Below, in pieces: positions 8,606-17,638 of a stretch of 64,000 bases of DNA; the stretch's first letter is position 1, and each line of letters starts with the position of its first letter. Source of the stretch: Heyndrickxia vini (GTDB lineage Bacteria; Bacillota; Bacilli; Bacillales; Bacillaceae_C); contig NZ_CP065425.1 of NCBI RefSeq assembly GCF_016772275.1, forward strand, positions 796,001 to 860,000, read 5' to 3'. The translations under genes were made by a program, and so were the position numbers. The notes under the pieces are model-generated. The model saw nothing but the letters and a program-made list of their open reading frames with translations. It ran no database searches and had not been told where the DNA came from.

Positions 8606-8914
8606 ATGAAACTATCAATCTATGTTTGTGAATCATGTGGAAAAACGAGTGTACCTGAACGATTGATCTGCCCTGCCTGCAAATCAACTGCATTTACAAC
8701 AAAGGAACTCGATGGCGAGGGAAAAGTATATTCCTTCACAAAAATCAATGTCTCTTCCGTTGAATTTAAACACTTAACCCCTTATTACGTCGTCTTAGTC
8801 GATCTCCCAACCGGGGAACGGATTACCGGACGAACATCGGATGACATTCAAATCGACGATACGCTCCAATTAGTTGACGTAGACAATGGCGCGTATATTT
8901 GGGCGAAAGGGTAG
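8606..8914 (+). CDS. DUF35 zinc-ribbon/OB-fold protein, thiolase partner
   Basis: A 102-residue protein with a four-cysteine zinc ribbon (Cys8, Cys11, Cys22, Cys25 in CESCGK and CPACKS) and a C-terminal OB-like domain from about residue 35. DUF35 proteins bind SCP2-type thiolases and related synthases and help place the acyl-CoA. It begins 5 bases after the thiolase stop, behind GGGAGGTAAGAG, and is the last gene of this operon. Confidence 0.88.
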   Translation: MKLSIYVCESCGKTSVPERLICPACKSTAFTTKELDGEGKVYSFTKINVSSVEFKHLTPYYVVLVDLPTGERITGRTSDDIQIDDTLQLVDVDNGAYIWAKG

Positions 8915-8917
8915 GTT

Positions 8918-9165
8918 AGATATAGTGAAGATAAGTCGGTGTATATCTACGAAAATGATCGGGTAGCGGAATTATGGGGGAAATTTAGGGTGTTAATCTC
9001 CCAAAATGTAATGAATAAGTAATTATGGGAGAAAAGTAAGGGTTAAATCTACAAAAATATCAGATTTAAGTAAAAATGGGAGATATATAAGGTGTTAATC
9101 TCCCAAAATGTAATTGTTGAGTAAAAATGGGAGATAAGCAAAGCTTAAATCTCCCATTTTTTTGT
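8918..9165 (+). repeat. Tandem array of about five imperfect 50-base hairpin units
   Basis: Units begin near 8918, 8970, 9018, 9070 and 9122. Each has the plan GTAA..ATGGGAGA, a short loop, then TTAATCTCCCAAAATGTAAT. A 24-base stretch is repeated exactly at 8989-9012 and 9091-9114. Each unit can fold through GGGAGAT/ATCTCCC; the first and third are more degenerate. The last unit ends in a T run and is the terminator for the thiolase-DUF35 operon. Single units occur elsewhere at 25509-25537 and 39768-39806. Confidence 0.75.
9125..9163 (+). terminator. Rho-independent terminator after the first catabolic operon
   Basis: AAATGGGAGAT (9125-9135) pairs with ATCTCCCATTT (9149-9159), with further pairing of AAGC/GCTT inside, and is followed by a run of T. 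It is the last unit of the hairpin array. Confidence 0.85.
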
Positions 9166-9298
9166 TTTATTAAGATAAAAACCGATTGATGTATAACATT
9201 TGACACATAGCCATTAAACAGGCCATTTTTGCAAGAATAATTGAAATAGAAATTGGAAATGAATGAGGGATAGGGGTTTTTTTAGGGAGGGAAAAGAA

Positions 9299-9709
9299 AT
9301 GTTTTCATTACGTGGAGATGCACATAAGGTTTATCTTCAATTAAAACGGAAAGGTTTAGAGCGTGCCCATTTTCTTACTGAAATTAAAGAAATTAAAGAC
9401 TTCTATAATTCGATTGATACCGAAACATTAACGTTAATTTATTATCGAATGATTAAAGAGAGAAATGCCTCAGGTATCATTCCACTATTTGTCTCCTCCA
9501 TTCCATGGCTTTTGTTTCTCTTCTCAACCCAATTACAGAAGTTTCTTTTCAAAGAAGGAAGTGGGTTATGGGCAATTTTTGGGGCAGTATATCTCCTCAT
9601 TCTAGTCGTTTGTGTCCTTCTCCATTATCGTGAAAAGGCGTGGGCTGCCTTTCATATTGCTGTGATTGAAGGTATATTAAAGATGAGGAATGAAGAAAAA
9701 ATGGAATAA
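9299..9709 (+). CDS. Small membrane protein of unknown function
   Basis: A 136-residue protein that I do not recognise. Residues 1-60 are soluble and charged (LKRKGLERAHFLTEIKEIKD), then two membrane helices lie at about 63-80 and 92-110, followed by a short charged tail (MRNEEKME). ATG 9299 is preferred because GGGAGGG lies ahead of it; an upstream in-frame ATG at 9263 lacks a ribosome site. It has its own terminator and stands alone between two transport-catabolic blocks. Confidence 0.65.
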   Translation: MFSLRGDAHKVYLQLKRKGLERAHFLTEIKEIKDFYNSIDTETLTLIYYRMIKERNASGIIPLFVSSIPWLLFLFSTQLQKFLFKEGSGLWAIFGAVYLLILVVCVLLHYREKAWAAFHIAVIEGILKMRNEEKME

Positions 9710-9728
9710 ATTTTTGAAATTACAGTAA

Positions 9729-9759
9729 AGGCTGTCTTCTAAAAGGCAGCCATTTTTTT
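9729..9759 (+). terminator. Rho-independent terminator
   Basis: GGCTGTCTT and AAGGCAGCC pair around a short loop, followed by seven T. It ends the small membrane protein gene. Confidence 0.8.
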
Positions 9760-9982
9760 ATTGGGATTTTATTAAATATTAAAATTATACGGATAATTAT
9801 AAAAATATTGAAAACTATCGATGCATAAATTATAATCACTTTGAAATATGTAACTAGAGTTTTACATAGTGAAACTAGAGGACGGGAGGTGGCTTACAGG
9901 TCGTTTAGAAAAGGATTGATAAATGTATTTATTTCCACTTTTTTTAACATTTTACGACAGTGGGTAAGGGGGAGAATGTTAG

Positions 9983-11263
9983 ATGAAAAAAAGTCGGGTA
10001 CTACTCGCAAGCTTAGTTGGTTCAGTAATTGAATGGTATGATTTTTATTTATACGGAACAGCAACCGGATTAGTTTTTACAAGTTTGTTTTTTCCGAATC
10101 ATGATCCCGCTATTTCGCTACTTCTCGCATTTGTTACATTCGGTGCAGGTTACGCAGCACGACCAATTGGCAGCATATTGTTCGGTCATTTAGGCGATCG
10201 CATCGGAAGAAAGGCTGCGCTTATTTTTACCCTTGTTGGTATGGGCGGGAGTTCAATGCTTATCGGCGTTCTTCCAACTTACGAACAAGTCGGATTAATA
10301 GGTCCGATTTTACTAGTTACGTTGAGGCTAATCCAAGGAATTGCCTTAGGTGGTGAATGGGGAGGCGCTATTCTATTAGCAACAGAATATGCTCATAAAG
10401 GTGTACGTGGACTGTATGGATCAATCCCTCAATTAGGGGTTCCGATCGGATTAGTTGCAGGTTCATTTAGTCTTACCATTATAAACTACCTGACTACCGA
10501 TAGTCAGTTCATTGCATGGGGATGGAGAATCCCATTTTTATTAAGTGGAGTGTTAATCGTCATTGCAATTTGGATTAGAAAAGGAATTGAAGAAACTCCA
10601 GACTTTCAACAACAAAAAGATAGCGGCGATATTGCAAGGGTGCCGATCATCGAAACCTTTCGCCATGACTGGAGAAATGTCGTACGGGCAATCGGTCTAA
10701 AAATTGGGGACGGCTATTTTAATGTTTTTATTATGTCATTTATTTTGGTTTATGCTACTACTTATTTAGGATACTCTCGTGAAACTGCCCTTGGTGCCTT
10801 AACCGTTGGATGTGCGACGATGCTGTTAACCATCCCGATTGTTGGATATTTATCAGACTTTATCGGAAGAAAGGTCATCTATGTTGGTGGATTGATCTTA
10901 ATGTTCCTTTTGGCGGTACCGTATTTTTCAATGATCAATAAAGGAAGTGCTTGGCTTTACATCATGGAGGTAGTTGTGCTCGGCGTTGTCTGGGGAGCGA
11001 TATTTGCTACACAGGGAACACTATTCTCGGAGCTTTTCCCAGCAAAGGTTCGCTACACGGGTTTATCCGTCGGTTATCAAGTGGCTGCCGCAATTGTTGG
11101 ATTCGGTCCAATGCTCTGGACAACTATGGCTGAATCGTATGGACCATCCCCTTGGGTTTTCGGTGGTTTCATGATGGCAGGGCTAGTACTCTCATTAGTA
11201 TTTTGCCTCTTTACACCAAGCGTTACAACATCCGGTCATTCGGACAAGCAAAAGACAGCTTAA
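9983..11263 (+). CDS. MFS metabolite:proton symporter (MHS family)
   Basis: A 426-residue transporter with 12 predicted helices. The N terminus SVIEWYDFYLYGTATGL is the hallmark of the MHS family (relatives of ProP, ShiA and KgtP). The loop 2-3 motif GHLGDRIGRKAAL and its repeat YLSDFIGRKVIYVGG after helix 8 are the major-facilitator signatures, and LRLIQGIALGGEWGGAILL is the family helix 4-5 region. It starts at ATG 9983 behind GGGGGAG. Family members carry osmolytes, dicarboxylates or aromatic acids with protons. It is monocistronic and may feed the neighbouring acid-degrading operons, which is inference. Confidence 0.9.
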   Translation: MKKSRVLLASLVGSVIEWYDFYLYGTATGLVFTSLFFPNHDPAISLLLAFVTFGAGYAARPIGSILFGHLGDRIGRKAALIFTLVGMGGSSMLIGVLPTYEQVGLIGPILLVTLRLIQGIALGGEWGGAILLATEYAHKGVRGLYGSIPQLGVPIGLVAGSFSLTIINYLTTDSQFIAWGWRIPFLLSGVLIVIAIWIRKGIEETPDFQQQKDSGDIARVPIIETFRHDWRNVVRAIGLKIGDGYFNVFIMSFILVYATTYLGYSRETALGALTVGCATMLLTIPIVGYLSDFIGRKVIYVGGLILMFLLAVPYFSMINKGSAWLYIMEVVVLGVVWGAIFATQGTLFSELFPAKVRYTGLSVGYQVAAAIVGFGPMLWTTMAESYGPSPWVFGGFMMAGLVLSLVFCLFTPSVTTSGHSDKQKTA

Positions 11264-11270
11264 GCATTTG

Positions 11271-11297
11271 ACCCCCTTTTGTGTAAGGGGGTATTTT
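11271..11297 (+). terminator. Hairpin terminator after the MHS transporter
   Basis: ACCCCCTT (11271-11278) pairs with AAGGGGGT (11285-11292) around a 6-base loop, followed by ATTTT. Confidence 0.7.
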
Positions 11298-11520
11298 GGT
11301 GAATCAAGTTTCTAAGTTTATTTATGTTTACGGTAAATGGGAAAGGTGTTGGTACCATGATGAAACTAGCACTGTCCCTTCATGGTGTCTGGAAGAAGGT
11401 GATATTAAATGATGGGATAATAGACCCGTACCACTGTTCAAAATGGAAAAGAAATTAAAATTCATTATAAAGAGAGAGGGTTTATAAACAAAGTATTGAA
11501 TAATGTAATAACAAACAGTT

Positions 11521-12036
11521 TTAAAATAAGGCTGTTTTCGCAAACCTTGTTGCTATTGACCAGTATGAAGGTGATTTCCGCTCCAGGGTGCTCGCTTTCC
11601 GCGGGGCGGGCGGTGAGCCTCCGCGGGCGCTTTCGCGTCTGCGGGGTCCCACCTGTCTAGCTCGAGCGCCTAGCCCCTCGAGGTCAAATAACCTTCGCCA
11701 ATTGAAGTTAAAGAGCAAACTTCATTTGGCGAAGAACATTTGCTTGTCGGGGCTGACCAAGGCGCTTCCGCTTTTCTTACTGTCCCGCTAATCCCGCAGG
11801 AGTCTCGCACCCTTCCGCTCCAATCAGTCTTTTTTAACGGAACTTTATGTCGAAATCATTGAGAACAGAAATTCAATTCAATAGGTCGTAGTATTTAATA
11901 AATATGAAAACGCAGAGTGGATTGGAGCGGAAGGAACCTGACTCCTGCGGGACATAGAGGAAAGCAGGTTCCTGAAGCGGAAAGGAACGGTCTTTGTTCC
12001 CTAAGACAACAATCTTTACGCAAAGAGCCTAAAATA
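11521..12036. repeat. GC-rich composite non-coding repeat, MITE-like
   Basis: This 0.5 kb is far more GC-rich than its surroundings and holds no credible gene. Its ends are imperfect inverted repeats (AAGGCTGTTTTCGCAAACC on the left; complement AGGCTCTTTGCGTAAAG on the right). Inside are a long hairpin (11665-11766, AGCGCC...GGCGCT with a nested CGCCAA/TTGGCG arm) and an exact 15-base inverted pair (11811-11825 and 11920-11934). Similar GC-rich repeats are, to my knowledge, common in Bacillus genomes. It looks like several elements nested together. The 220 bases before it (11300-11520) show nothing recognisable. Confidence 0.65.
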
Positions 12037-12058
12037 ATTAGCAAAGAGGTGAAGCCGT

Positions 12059-12973
12059 ATGCGGGCAGATGCTGTTTTTGAAGGTGGCGGTGTCAGAGGG
12101 ATTGCTTTTGCTGGTGCCATCCAAGCGATGGAAGAGGCACATGTGGAATGGCAAAGGTTAGCCGGTACATCAGCGGGAGCGGTTGTAGCTGCGCTTTTAG
12201 CGAGTGGCTATAACAGTAGTGAAATTAAAACCGTAATGAGTGAATTAGATTTTTCAACTTTACGAGGAAAGACCATTCTCAATCGGATTCCGCTTGCTGG
12301 CAGTTTATTAGAGCTCATTATTCATCTTGGCATTTACAAAATTGATTATTTAGAAACATGGTTAGATGAACTCCTTTTAAAAAAAGGCATACGAACTTTT
12401 GCTGATCTTCCAGAAGGAAAATTGAAGATTATTGCATCAGATGTAACAAATGGACGAATCCTCATTTTACCTGATGATTTACATCGCTATCATATCACCC
12501 CTGCAGAATTAAAAGTATCAACAGCAGTTAAAATGAGTGCCTCACTGCCCTTTTTCTTCCGTCCAGTTAAATGGAAATCAAAAGATCAGCAAAAATCCTA
12601 TATTTTAGATGGAGGTCTTCTGAGCAATTTTCCAATCTGGCTTTTCGATGTACCCAACCCACGCTTTCCAACATTCGGATTTTACTTTGTGAAAGATGAA
12701 GTAGCCATCAATCCAGTCATCCCAACACCAATCCATTTATTCAAAAATATTTTTAAAACGATGCTCCAAGCGCATGATTTAAGGTATCTGAATGCAGAAA
12801 CACTTGAACGAACGATTCAAATTCCAACAGGTACAATCAGCACAACGGATTTTAAACTAACTGAGGAGGACATCGCCTTTCTCTACCAATCGGGATATGA
12901 AGCGGCTAAGAAATTCTTAACTCAGTGGGATTTTGAAAAGCATAAAAAAAATCGGATCAATGGTGTGATTTAG
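12059..12973 (+). CDS. Patatin-like phospholipase
   Basis: A 304-residue serine hydrolase. The oxyanion-hole motif EGGGVRGIAFAGA lies at residues 8-20, the nucleophile serine in GTSAGA near 38-43, and the catalytic Asp in LDGGLLSNFP near 184-193. Together they make the Ser-Asp dyad of patatin-like lipases (YlbK group in Bacillus). It has no signal peptide, so it likely acts on membrane lipids from the cytoplasm. ATG 12059 follows AAAGAGGTGAA. The gene sits just downstream of the composite repeat and is not obviously linked to its neighbours. Confidence 0.88.
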   Translation: MRADAVFEGGGVRGIAFAGAIQAMEEAHVEWQRLAGTSAGAVVAALLASGYNSSEIKTVMSELDFSTLRGKTILNRIPLAGSLLELIIHLGIYKIDYLETWLDELLLKKGIRTFADLPEGKLKIIASDVTNGRILILPDDLHRYHITPAELKVSTAVKMSASLPFFFRPVKWKSKDQQKSYILDGGLLSNFPIWLFDVPNPRFPTFGFYFVKDEVAINPVIPTPIHLFKNIFKTMLQAHDLRYLNAETLERTIQIPTGTISTTDFKLTEEDIAFLYQSGYEAAKKFLTQWDFEKHKKNRINGVI

Positions 12974-12984
12974 GAACGATTTCC

Positions 12985-13007
12985 GCTGTCTCTTTTTTAG
13001 AGGCAGC
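12985..13007 (+). terminator. Hairpin after the patatin gene
   Basis: GCTGTCTCT pairs with AGAGGCAGC around a T-rich loop. There is no T run after it, so termination is uncertain. Confidence 0.4.
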
Positions 13008-13108
13008 ATTAAAGAAATGAAGGAATTCGCATAAATACATAGAATACATTACATATCATGCAGCATTTGATAGTGTAATAATTTTGAATAAATGTCTAGG
13101 AGGTCCTC

Positions 13109-15139
13109 ATGCATAATAATCGAAATGAAATAGTTGAGACGAATTCACCGGGGCTTATTCAAACGAACAATTATATTCAGAAAGATTCACGTCAATGGTC
13201 GAACAAAATTCAATGTTTTTTAGTGATTTGTATTTATGATAAAGATCAGAAAATGAATGAAATGAATAGTATTGTAAAAAAGTATCGGGATCAAGGGAAT
13301 GTTATGAGTTTCCCAGTTTTTGAGAATGTGAGCGGTTCAAAGTCTTTCGTTATTTGGGACCAAGCGTATAAGGAAAACGAACAATTATTTATAGAATTGC
13401 GGCTCGCTTCGAGAAATGAACTCATATCAAAAATCTCTGAAAAAGTGGTTTTCTATTTATTATCAAGATATGAGGAAATTTCTTCTACTCCCCATCCAAT
13501 TTTACAAGACAAACGCTCATGTGCTCAAGCGATTAGAAGAATTGAGGAATTGTTAAAAAAAGATACCTTTTTAGCGGATTATTCGATTTGGGATGAATTT
13601 TGTGACTGGTTTAGAATGTATTTAATTGAATGGGTTCTTGAGGAAATTGCCTTTTCTATCGGTTTTGATGAAATGGAAAGGTTAACTGATCGAGAAATTA
13701 ATCAATTATTTTATCAATATATTACAAAAAACTTAGAAGATAATATCGAGTTCCAAACGAAATTTACCCATATCGTCAATCGCTATACGAAGGAGTGGGT
13801 CAAAAAAATTATAATTGCTTTACGGTTAGAAACATGTTCAATTGACACAATTAATAAACTGCTAAATTATGAGGAAGCCCCATTACATACAAAAGAACAC
13901 TTACTTAATCTTACAAAAGACTTCACGTTTAACATGGCCATCCACGATCATATTCTTGTTATGAATAATACACCGTATCATTCCGTAAGAGAAGCGATTT
14001 ACAAAAAGGATTTTCAGAAACAACTTCACTCACCATGGCCAACAACTCCAATTGTAAAAGGGAATACAGAAGGGTATTTGCAAATCCGACCGCAATCGCA
14101 GACAAGGGAGCTAAATGATTCAGCATGCATTGAAAAAGTATGGATTCAAGTGCAAACCTTGTCTGATATTGATGTAGATGTATTTGACTCACTTTGCAGT
14201 ATATTTTTATCAAGGGCAAGAAAGAACGATGAGTTCATCACGATTTCACTCGATGATTTGTTGACGATACGCGGGTTGAAGCACAAATTGGGCGGGGATG
14301 GTCGACGAGGTGGCTTTGATCATAAACAACGAAAGAATATTTTGAAATCGCTTTCAATAATTCAGAATCTATGGTTACATTTGGATCAGATTACCGTGTA
14401 TAGCAATGGTAAACCGGAACAAACCACCCTTCAGGGACGAATCTTTTTGTTCAAAAATGATGAAGAACTTGAAAATGCGAGCTTAACGGATCGATCAATC
14501 ACTTTTTCAGTGGATCCTATTTTTTCTCGTTATCTCAATGGGAAGACTCGCCAAGTCGCTCTTCTTTCCTTGCAGGCCTTGCGTTATGACCCGTACAGGC
14601 AAAATTGGGAGAAGCGATTGGCGCGCTATTTAAGCTGGCGTTGGCGTACCCAGGCACGTAAAGGAAATATTCTTCATCCTAATAAAATTAGTACACTTCT
14701 AGAATCAATCGGAAAGTCTTTGGATGACCGTTCACCCTCACGCACCCGTGAACGTTTCGAAAACGCATTAGACACATTAGTAGAGGATGGCGTTATTGTC
14801 TCCTGGCATTATGAGAAATGGGATGAATCAATTGCAAATCATAAAGGATGGTCTCGCATTTGGTTGAATTCATTGGTACTCATCGAGCCGCCAGATATTA
14901 TTCTAGAACAATATCATTCTATAGAAAGAAAAACAAAATCATCTTCATTAAAGAAAAAGAACGATAATCAACTAGGAAAACAGATTAAAAGAAAAAGGAA
15001 GAGTCAACAACTTTCTTTATCTCAACTATCAGAGAAGCTTGGGATATCTGCCCCATATATTAGCGGAATTGAAAGAGGAATGAAACATCCATCTTTTAAG
15101 CTCCGCACAAAAATATTGAATTGGTTAGAAAATAATTAA
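13109..15139 (+). CDS. Large protein of unknown function with C-terminal XRE-type helix-turn-helix
   Basis: 676 residues. The last 60 form a Cro/CI-type helix-turn-helix (IKRKRKSQQLSLSQLSEKLG, then SAPYISGIERGMKHP) after a lysine-rich linker. The first 600 residues match nothing I can name. The middle part (about 365-600) reads like two winged-helix units: ITISLDDLLTIRGLKHKLGG, a beta-rich stretch TLQGRIFLFKND, VDPIFSRYLNG and RYLSWRWRTQARKG, an arrangement reminiscent of plasmid replication initiators. That link is only a fold-level impression. The gene has AGGAGG before its ATG, stands alone and has its own terminator. Confidence 0.7.
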   Translation: MHNNRNEIVETNSPGLIQTNNYIQKDSRQWSNKIQCFLVICIYDKDQKMNEMNSIVKKYRDQGNVMSFPVFENVSGSKSFVIWDQAYKENEQLFIELRLASRNELISKISEKVVFYLLSRYEEISSTPHPILQDKRSCAQAIRRIEELLKKDTFLADYSIWDEFCDWFRMYLIEWVLEEIAFSIGFDEMERLTDREINQLFYQYITKNLEDNIEFQTKFTHIVNRYTKEWVKKIIIALRLETCSIDTINKLLNYEEAPLHTKEHLLNLTKDFTFNMAIHDHILVMNNTPYHSVREAIYKKDFQKQLHSPWPTTPIVKGNTEGYLQIRPQSQTRELNDSACIEKVWIQVQTLSDIDVDVFDSLCSIFLSRARKNDEFITISLDDLLTIRGLKHKLGGDGRRGGFDHKQRKNILKSLSIIQNLWLHLDQITVYSNGKPEQTTLQGRIFLFKNDEELENASLTDRSITFSVDPIFSRYLNGKTRQVALLSLQALRYDPYRQNWEKRLARYLSWRWRTQARKGNILHPNKISTLLESIGKSLDDRSPSRTRERFENALDTLVEDGVIVSWHYEKWDESIANHKGWSRIWLNSLVLIEPPDIILEQYHSIERKTKSSSLKKKNDNQLGKQIKRKRKSQQLSLSQLSEKLGISAPYISGIERGMKHPSFKLRTKILNWLENN

Positions 15140-15146
15140 GTTCGCC

Positions 15147-15190
15147 GAAGGGAAATAGAATGGTGTATCCAACTATTCCCTTCTTTTCTT
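15147..15190 (+). terminator. Rho-independent terminator after the XRE-domain gene
   Basis: GAAGGGAAATAG (15147-15158) pairs with CTATTCCCTTC (15173-15183), one base unpaired, followed by TTTTCTT. Confidence 0.8.
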
Positions 15191-15430
15191 ATATTTCCCC
15201 GCAACATCGTCTCTGTTCACTACGACTAATTTGCGTTTATCTTGTTCCGTAGTCGCGATTATCGCTATCAAATGTCGTGGCTATTACGTACATAAAATTT
15301 TTCACTCAAGCAAAAAGTCCATCTATTATTACATTCTCTATACGATAAAAATTTTTTACTCACCTAATAAGGTTAATAAATTAAATAATTTTTATTTTTA
15401 GAAATAAATAGATGGTGATTGTACACTAAT

Positions 15431-15451
15431 GTCACAGATTCTTTCTGTTAC
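15431..15451 (+). promoter_or_regulatory. Near-palindrome upstream of the second catabolic operon
   Basis: GTCACAGA (15431-15438) faces TCTGTTAC (15444-15451), with one mismatch per arm, 24 bases before the start codon of the acyl-CoA synthetase. It could be an operator for the operon; no regulator gene lies nearby to match it. The rest of 15191-15474 shows no gene. Confidence 0.3.
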
Positions 15452-15474
15452 TGATTTGGAATGGGGTGAGATTT

Positions 15475-17634
15475 ATGAGTCATGAAACATTGGATCCACT
15501 ATTTAATCCAAGGTCTGTTGCGATTCTTGGTGCTTCGGGAAAAAGAAATAAGTTAGGATACTTGCAAGTGAAAGCGCTTATTGATGGAAAGTTTACTGGG
15601 ACTGTTTATCCAATCAATCCAAAGACAGAAGAAATAGAAGGATTAACCTGTTATCCATCTTTACTTGATATACCGAACCCAGTCGATTTAGCAATTTTTT
15701 GTTTAAGTGCTGAGAATGTATATAAAGGTCTTGAAGACTGTGCCAAAAAAGGGGTAAAGGCTGCGATTATTTTCGCCTCAGGTTATTCGGAAACTGGAGA
15801 GGATGGGGAGCAAAAACAAAGACTTCTAACAGACTTTGCGAATAAGCACGGCATTCGTCTTATTGGACCTAATTGTGTTGGATTAGTGAATACGACAAAT
15901 GGCTTGTTTGGCACATTTTCCCCTGCAATCTTAGCTGTCCCTCTTAACGAACAACGTGCAGTAGGTTATGTATCGCAAAGTGGGGCATTTGGGGTTTTGA
16001 CCTATATGGCAGCAGCACAAAATGGACTTAGCTTTAATTACTTCGTGAGTGTTGGAAATGAAATGGATACAGAGTTCTCTGATGTGATAGAGTACATGAT
16101 TCACGATCCTAAAACGAAAATTATTACAGGCTATTTAGAAGGAGCAAAAAATCCGCAAAAATTACGCTCTCTTGCAAAAGAAGCTCTTGATTATAATAAA
16201 CCGATCGTTCTCATGAAAGCGGGTCGAAGCTCTGCGGGAAGTCGCGCGGCAGCCTCACATACAGGTTCAATGGCCGGATCGGATAAAATCTATGATTCTT
16301 TCTTTCAGCAAACTGGTATTGTTCGAGTGGATGACTATGAGGATATTATTTCTTTTTCTAAGCTCTTTTTGTCCAATAAACTACCATCTGGAAAAAACAC
16401 TGTTATCATCACAAGCTCTGGTGGACGAGGAATAAATGAAGCGGATCGCTGTGAAGCCTATGGGCTGAATATCATTCCGCTAAAGGAAAAGACAACGACT
16501 GAAATTAAGCGTCATATTCCAACATTTGCAAGCGCTTCCAACCCGATTGATTTGACAGCGGCTGCTTCTGTGTCTAATCCGGAATTATTCATTGCTCCAT
16601 TGCGGGCGCTTATTGAAGACCCCGACGTGGATAATATCGTATTGACTGAATTTCCATTAAATTGGACAGATGATCATCCGTTGTTACAGGAGTTCATAGA
16701 AATTAGTCGACAATCAAATAAATTTATTTTTATTACGACCTTTCCTCTCGAAGGTATGTCGATTCCAAAAGGAATTAAATCCCTTGAGAACAATGGTATT
16801 CCCGTTATTCCAGGTCATCTAAATCCAATTAAAGGATTGGCCAAACTAGTAGAATACAGTGAGCAAAATAGAAAAAACCAACGTATTTATCAATCGGAAG
16901 AACTTGACTACCTACAAAAACCTGATGTTCAGTATCTATTCACAACGAATGAGCGATTAAGTGAATCTCAGGCTTCACACATTCTAGAAAGCTATGGAAT
17001 CCCGGCAGCAAACAGAAGGGTAGCAACTACTAAGGAAGAAGCAGTCCATTTTGCAAATGAAATTGGCTATCCTGTTGCCTTAAAAATTGATTCTCCTGAC
17101 ATTCTTCATAAAACAGAAGCAGATGCGATTCGATTGAATCTTTCAAGTGAACTTGATGTGGAGCAGGCATTTACTGAGATTTATGAAAATGCCACATCTT
17201 ATAAAAAAGACGCACATATAAATGGGGTTTCTATTCAAGAAATGTTGCCAGAAGGCATTGAAATTATTATTGGCGCGACGAATGATCCTGTTTTTGGACC
17301 AGTCATCATGTTTGGATTAGGTGGGATATTTGTTGAAGTATTTCAAGATATCTCTTTCCGAGTGGCACCTTTAACCCGTTTAGATGCGATAGAAATGATT
17401 GAAGAAATCCAAGGAAATTCGATTTTAAAAGGAGCTCGAGGAAAGGCAGCTGTTAATGCCGATCAAATTGTTGATGTGTTGTTACAAGTATCAACACTCG
17501 TTATGGATAACAGCGAATGGATTGAAGAGTTAGATATCAATCCTATTATTGTTAACGAGAATGGACTAAAAGCAGCAGATGCAATGATTGTTGTGCGAAA
17601 TAATATTCAACAAACAACATCGGTGAGGGGGTAA
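15475..17634 (+). CDS. ADP-forming acyl-CoA synthetase (acetate-CoA ligase family, fused subunits)
   Basis: 719 residues in the fused order of NDP-forming acyl-CoA synthetases: a CoA-binding Rossmann domain (about 5-130, with SVAILGASG), succinyl-CoA-ligase-like domains (about 145-450) with the phospho-histidine motif SHTGSMAGSD near 259-268, and a C-terminal ATP-grasp domain (about 495-710, with GYPVALKIDSPDILHKTEAD and ELDINPI). It makes an acyl-CoA from acid, CoA and ATP, giving ADP. ATG 15475 is chosen because GGGGTGA lies ahead; GTG 15466 is inside that site. It leads the Ltp2-like operon and probably activates the pathway's acid. Confidence 0.9.
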   Translation: MSHETLDPLFNPRSVAILGASGKRNKLGYLQVKALIDGKFTGTVYPINPKTEEIEGLTCYPSLLDIPNPVDLAIFCLSAENVYKGLEDCAKKGVKAAIIFASGYSETGEDGEQKQRLLTDFANKHGIRLIGPNCVGLVNTTNGLFGTFSPAILAVPLNEQRAVGYVSQSGAFGVLTYMAAAQNGLSFNYFVSVGNEMDTEFSDVIEYMIHDPKTKIITGYLEGAKNPQKLRSLAKEALDYNKPIVLMKAGRSSAGSRAAASHTGSMAGSDKIYDSFFQQTGIVRVDDYEDIISFSKLFLSNKLPSGKNTVIITSSGGRGINEADRCEAYGLNIIPLKEKTTTEIKRHIPTFASASNPIDLTAAASVSNPELFIAPLRALIEDPDVDNIVLTEFPLNWTDDHPLLQEFIEISRQSNKFIFITTFPLEGMSIPKGIKSLENNGIPVIPGHLNPIKGLAKLVEYSEQNRKNQRIYQSEELDYLQKPDVQYLFTTNERLSESQASHILESYGIPAANRRVATTKEEAVHFANEIGYPVALKIDSPDILHKTEADAIRLNLSSELDVEQAFTEIYENATSYKKDAHINGVSIQEMLPEGIEIIIGATNDPVFGPVIMFGLGGIFVEVFQDISFRVAPLTRLDAIEMIEEIQGNSILKGARGKAAVNADQIVDVLLQVSTLVMDNSEWIEELDINPIIVNENGLKAADAMIVVRNNIQQTTSVRG

Positions 17635-17638
17635 CAAA

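Noticed and set aside
8918-9165. CRISPR array
   Set aside because: The units are hairpins, the parts between them are also repeated, the period is irregular, and no cas gene is near.
11588-11791. Open frames on both strands in GC-rich DNA
   Set aside because: They lie in the composite repeat; the proteins are rich in Arg, Pro and Gly with no start site or family match, as expected from stop-poor GC-rich DNA.
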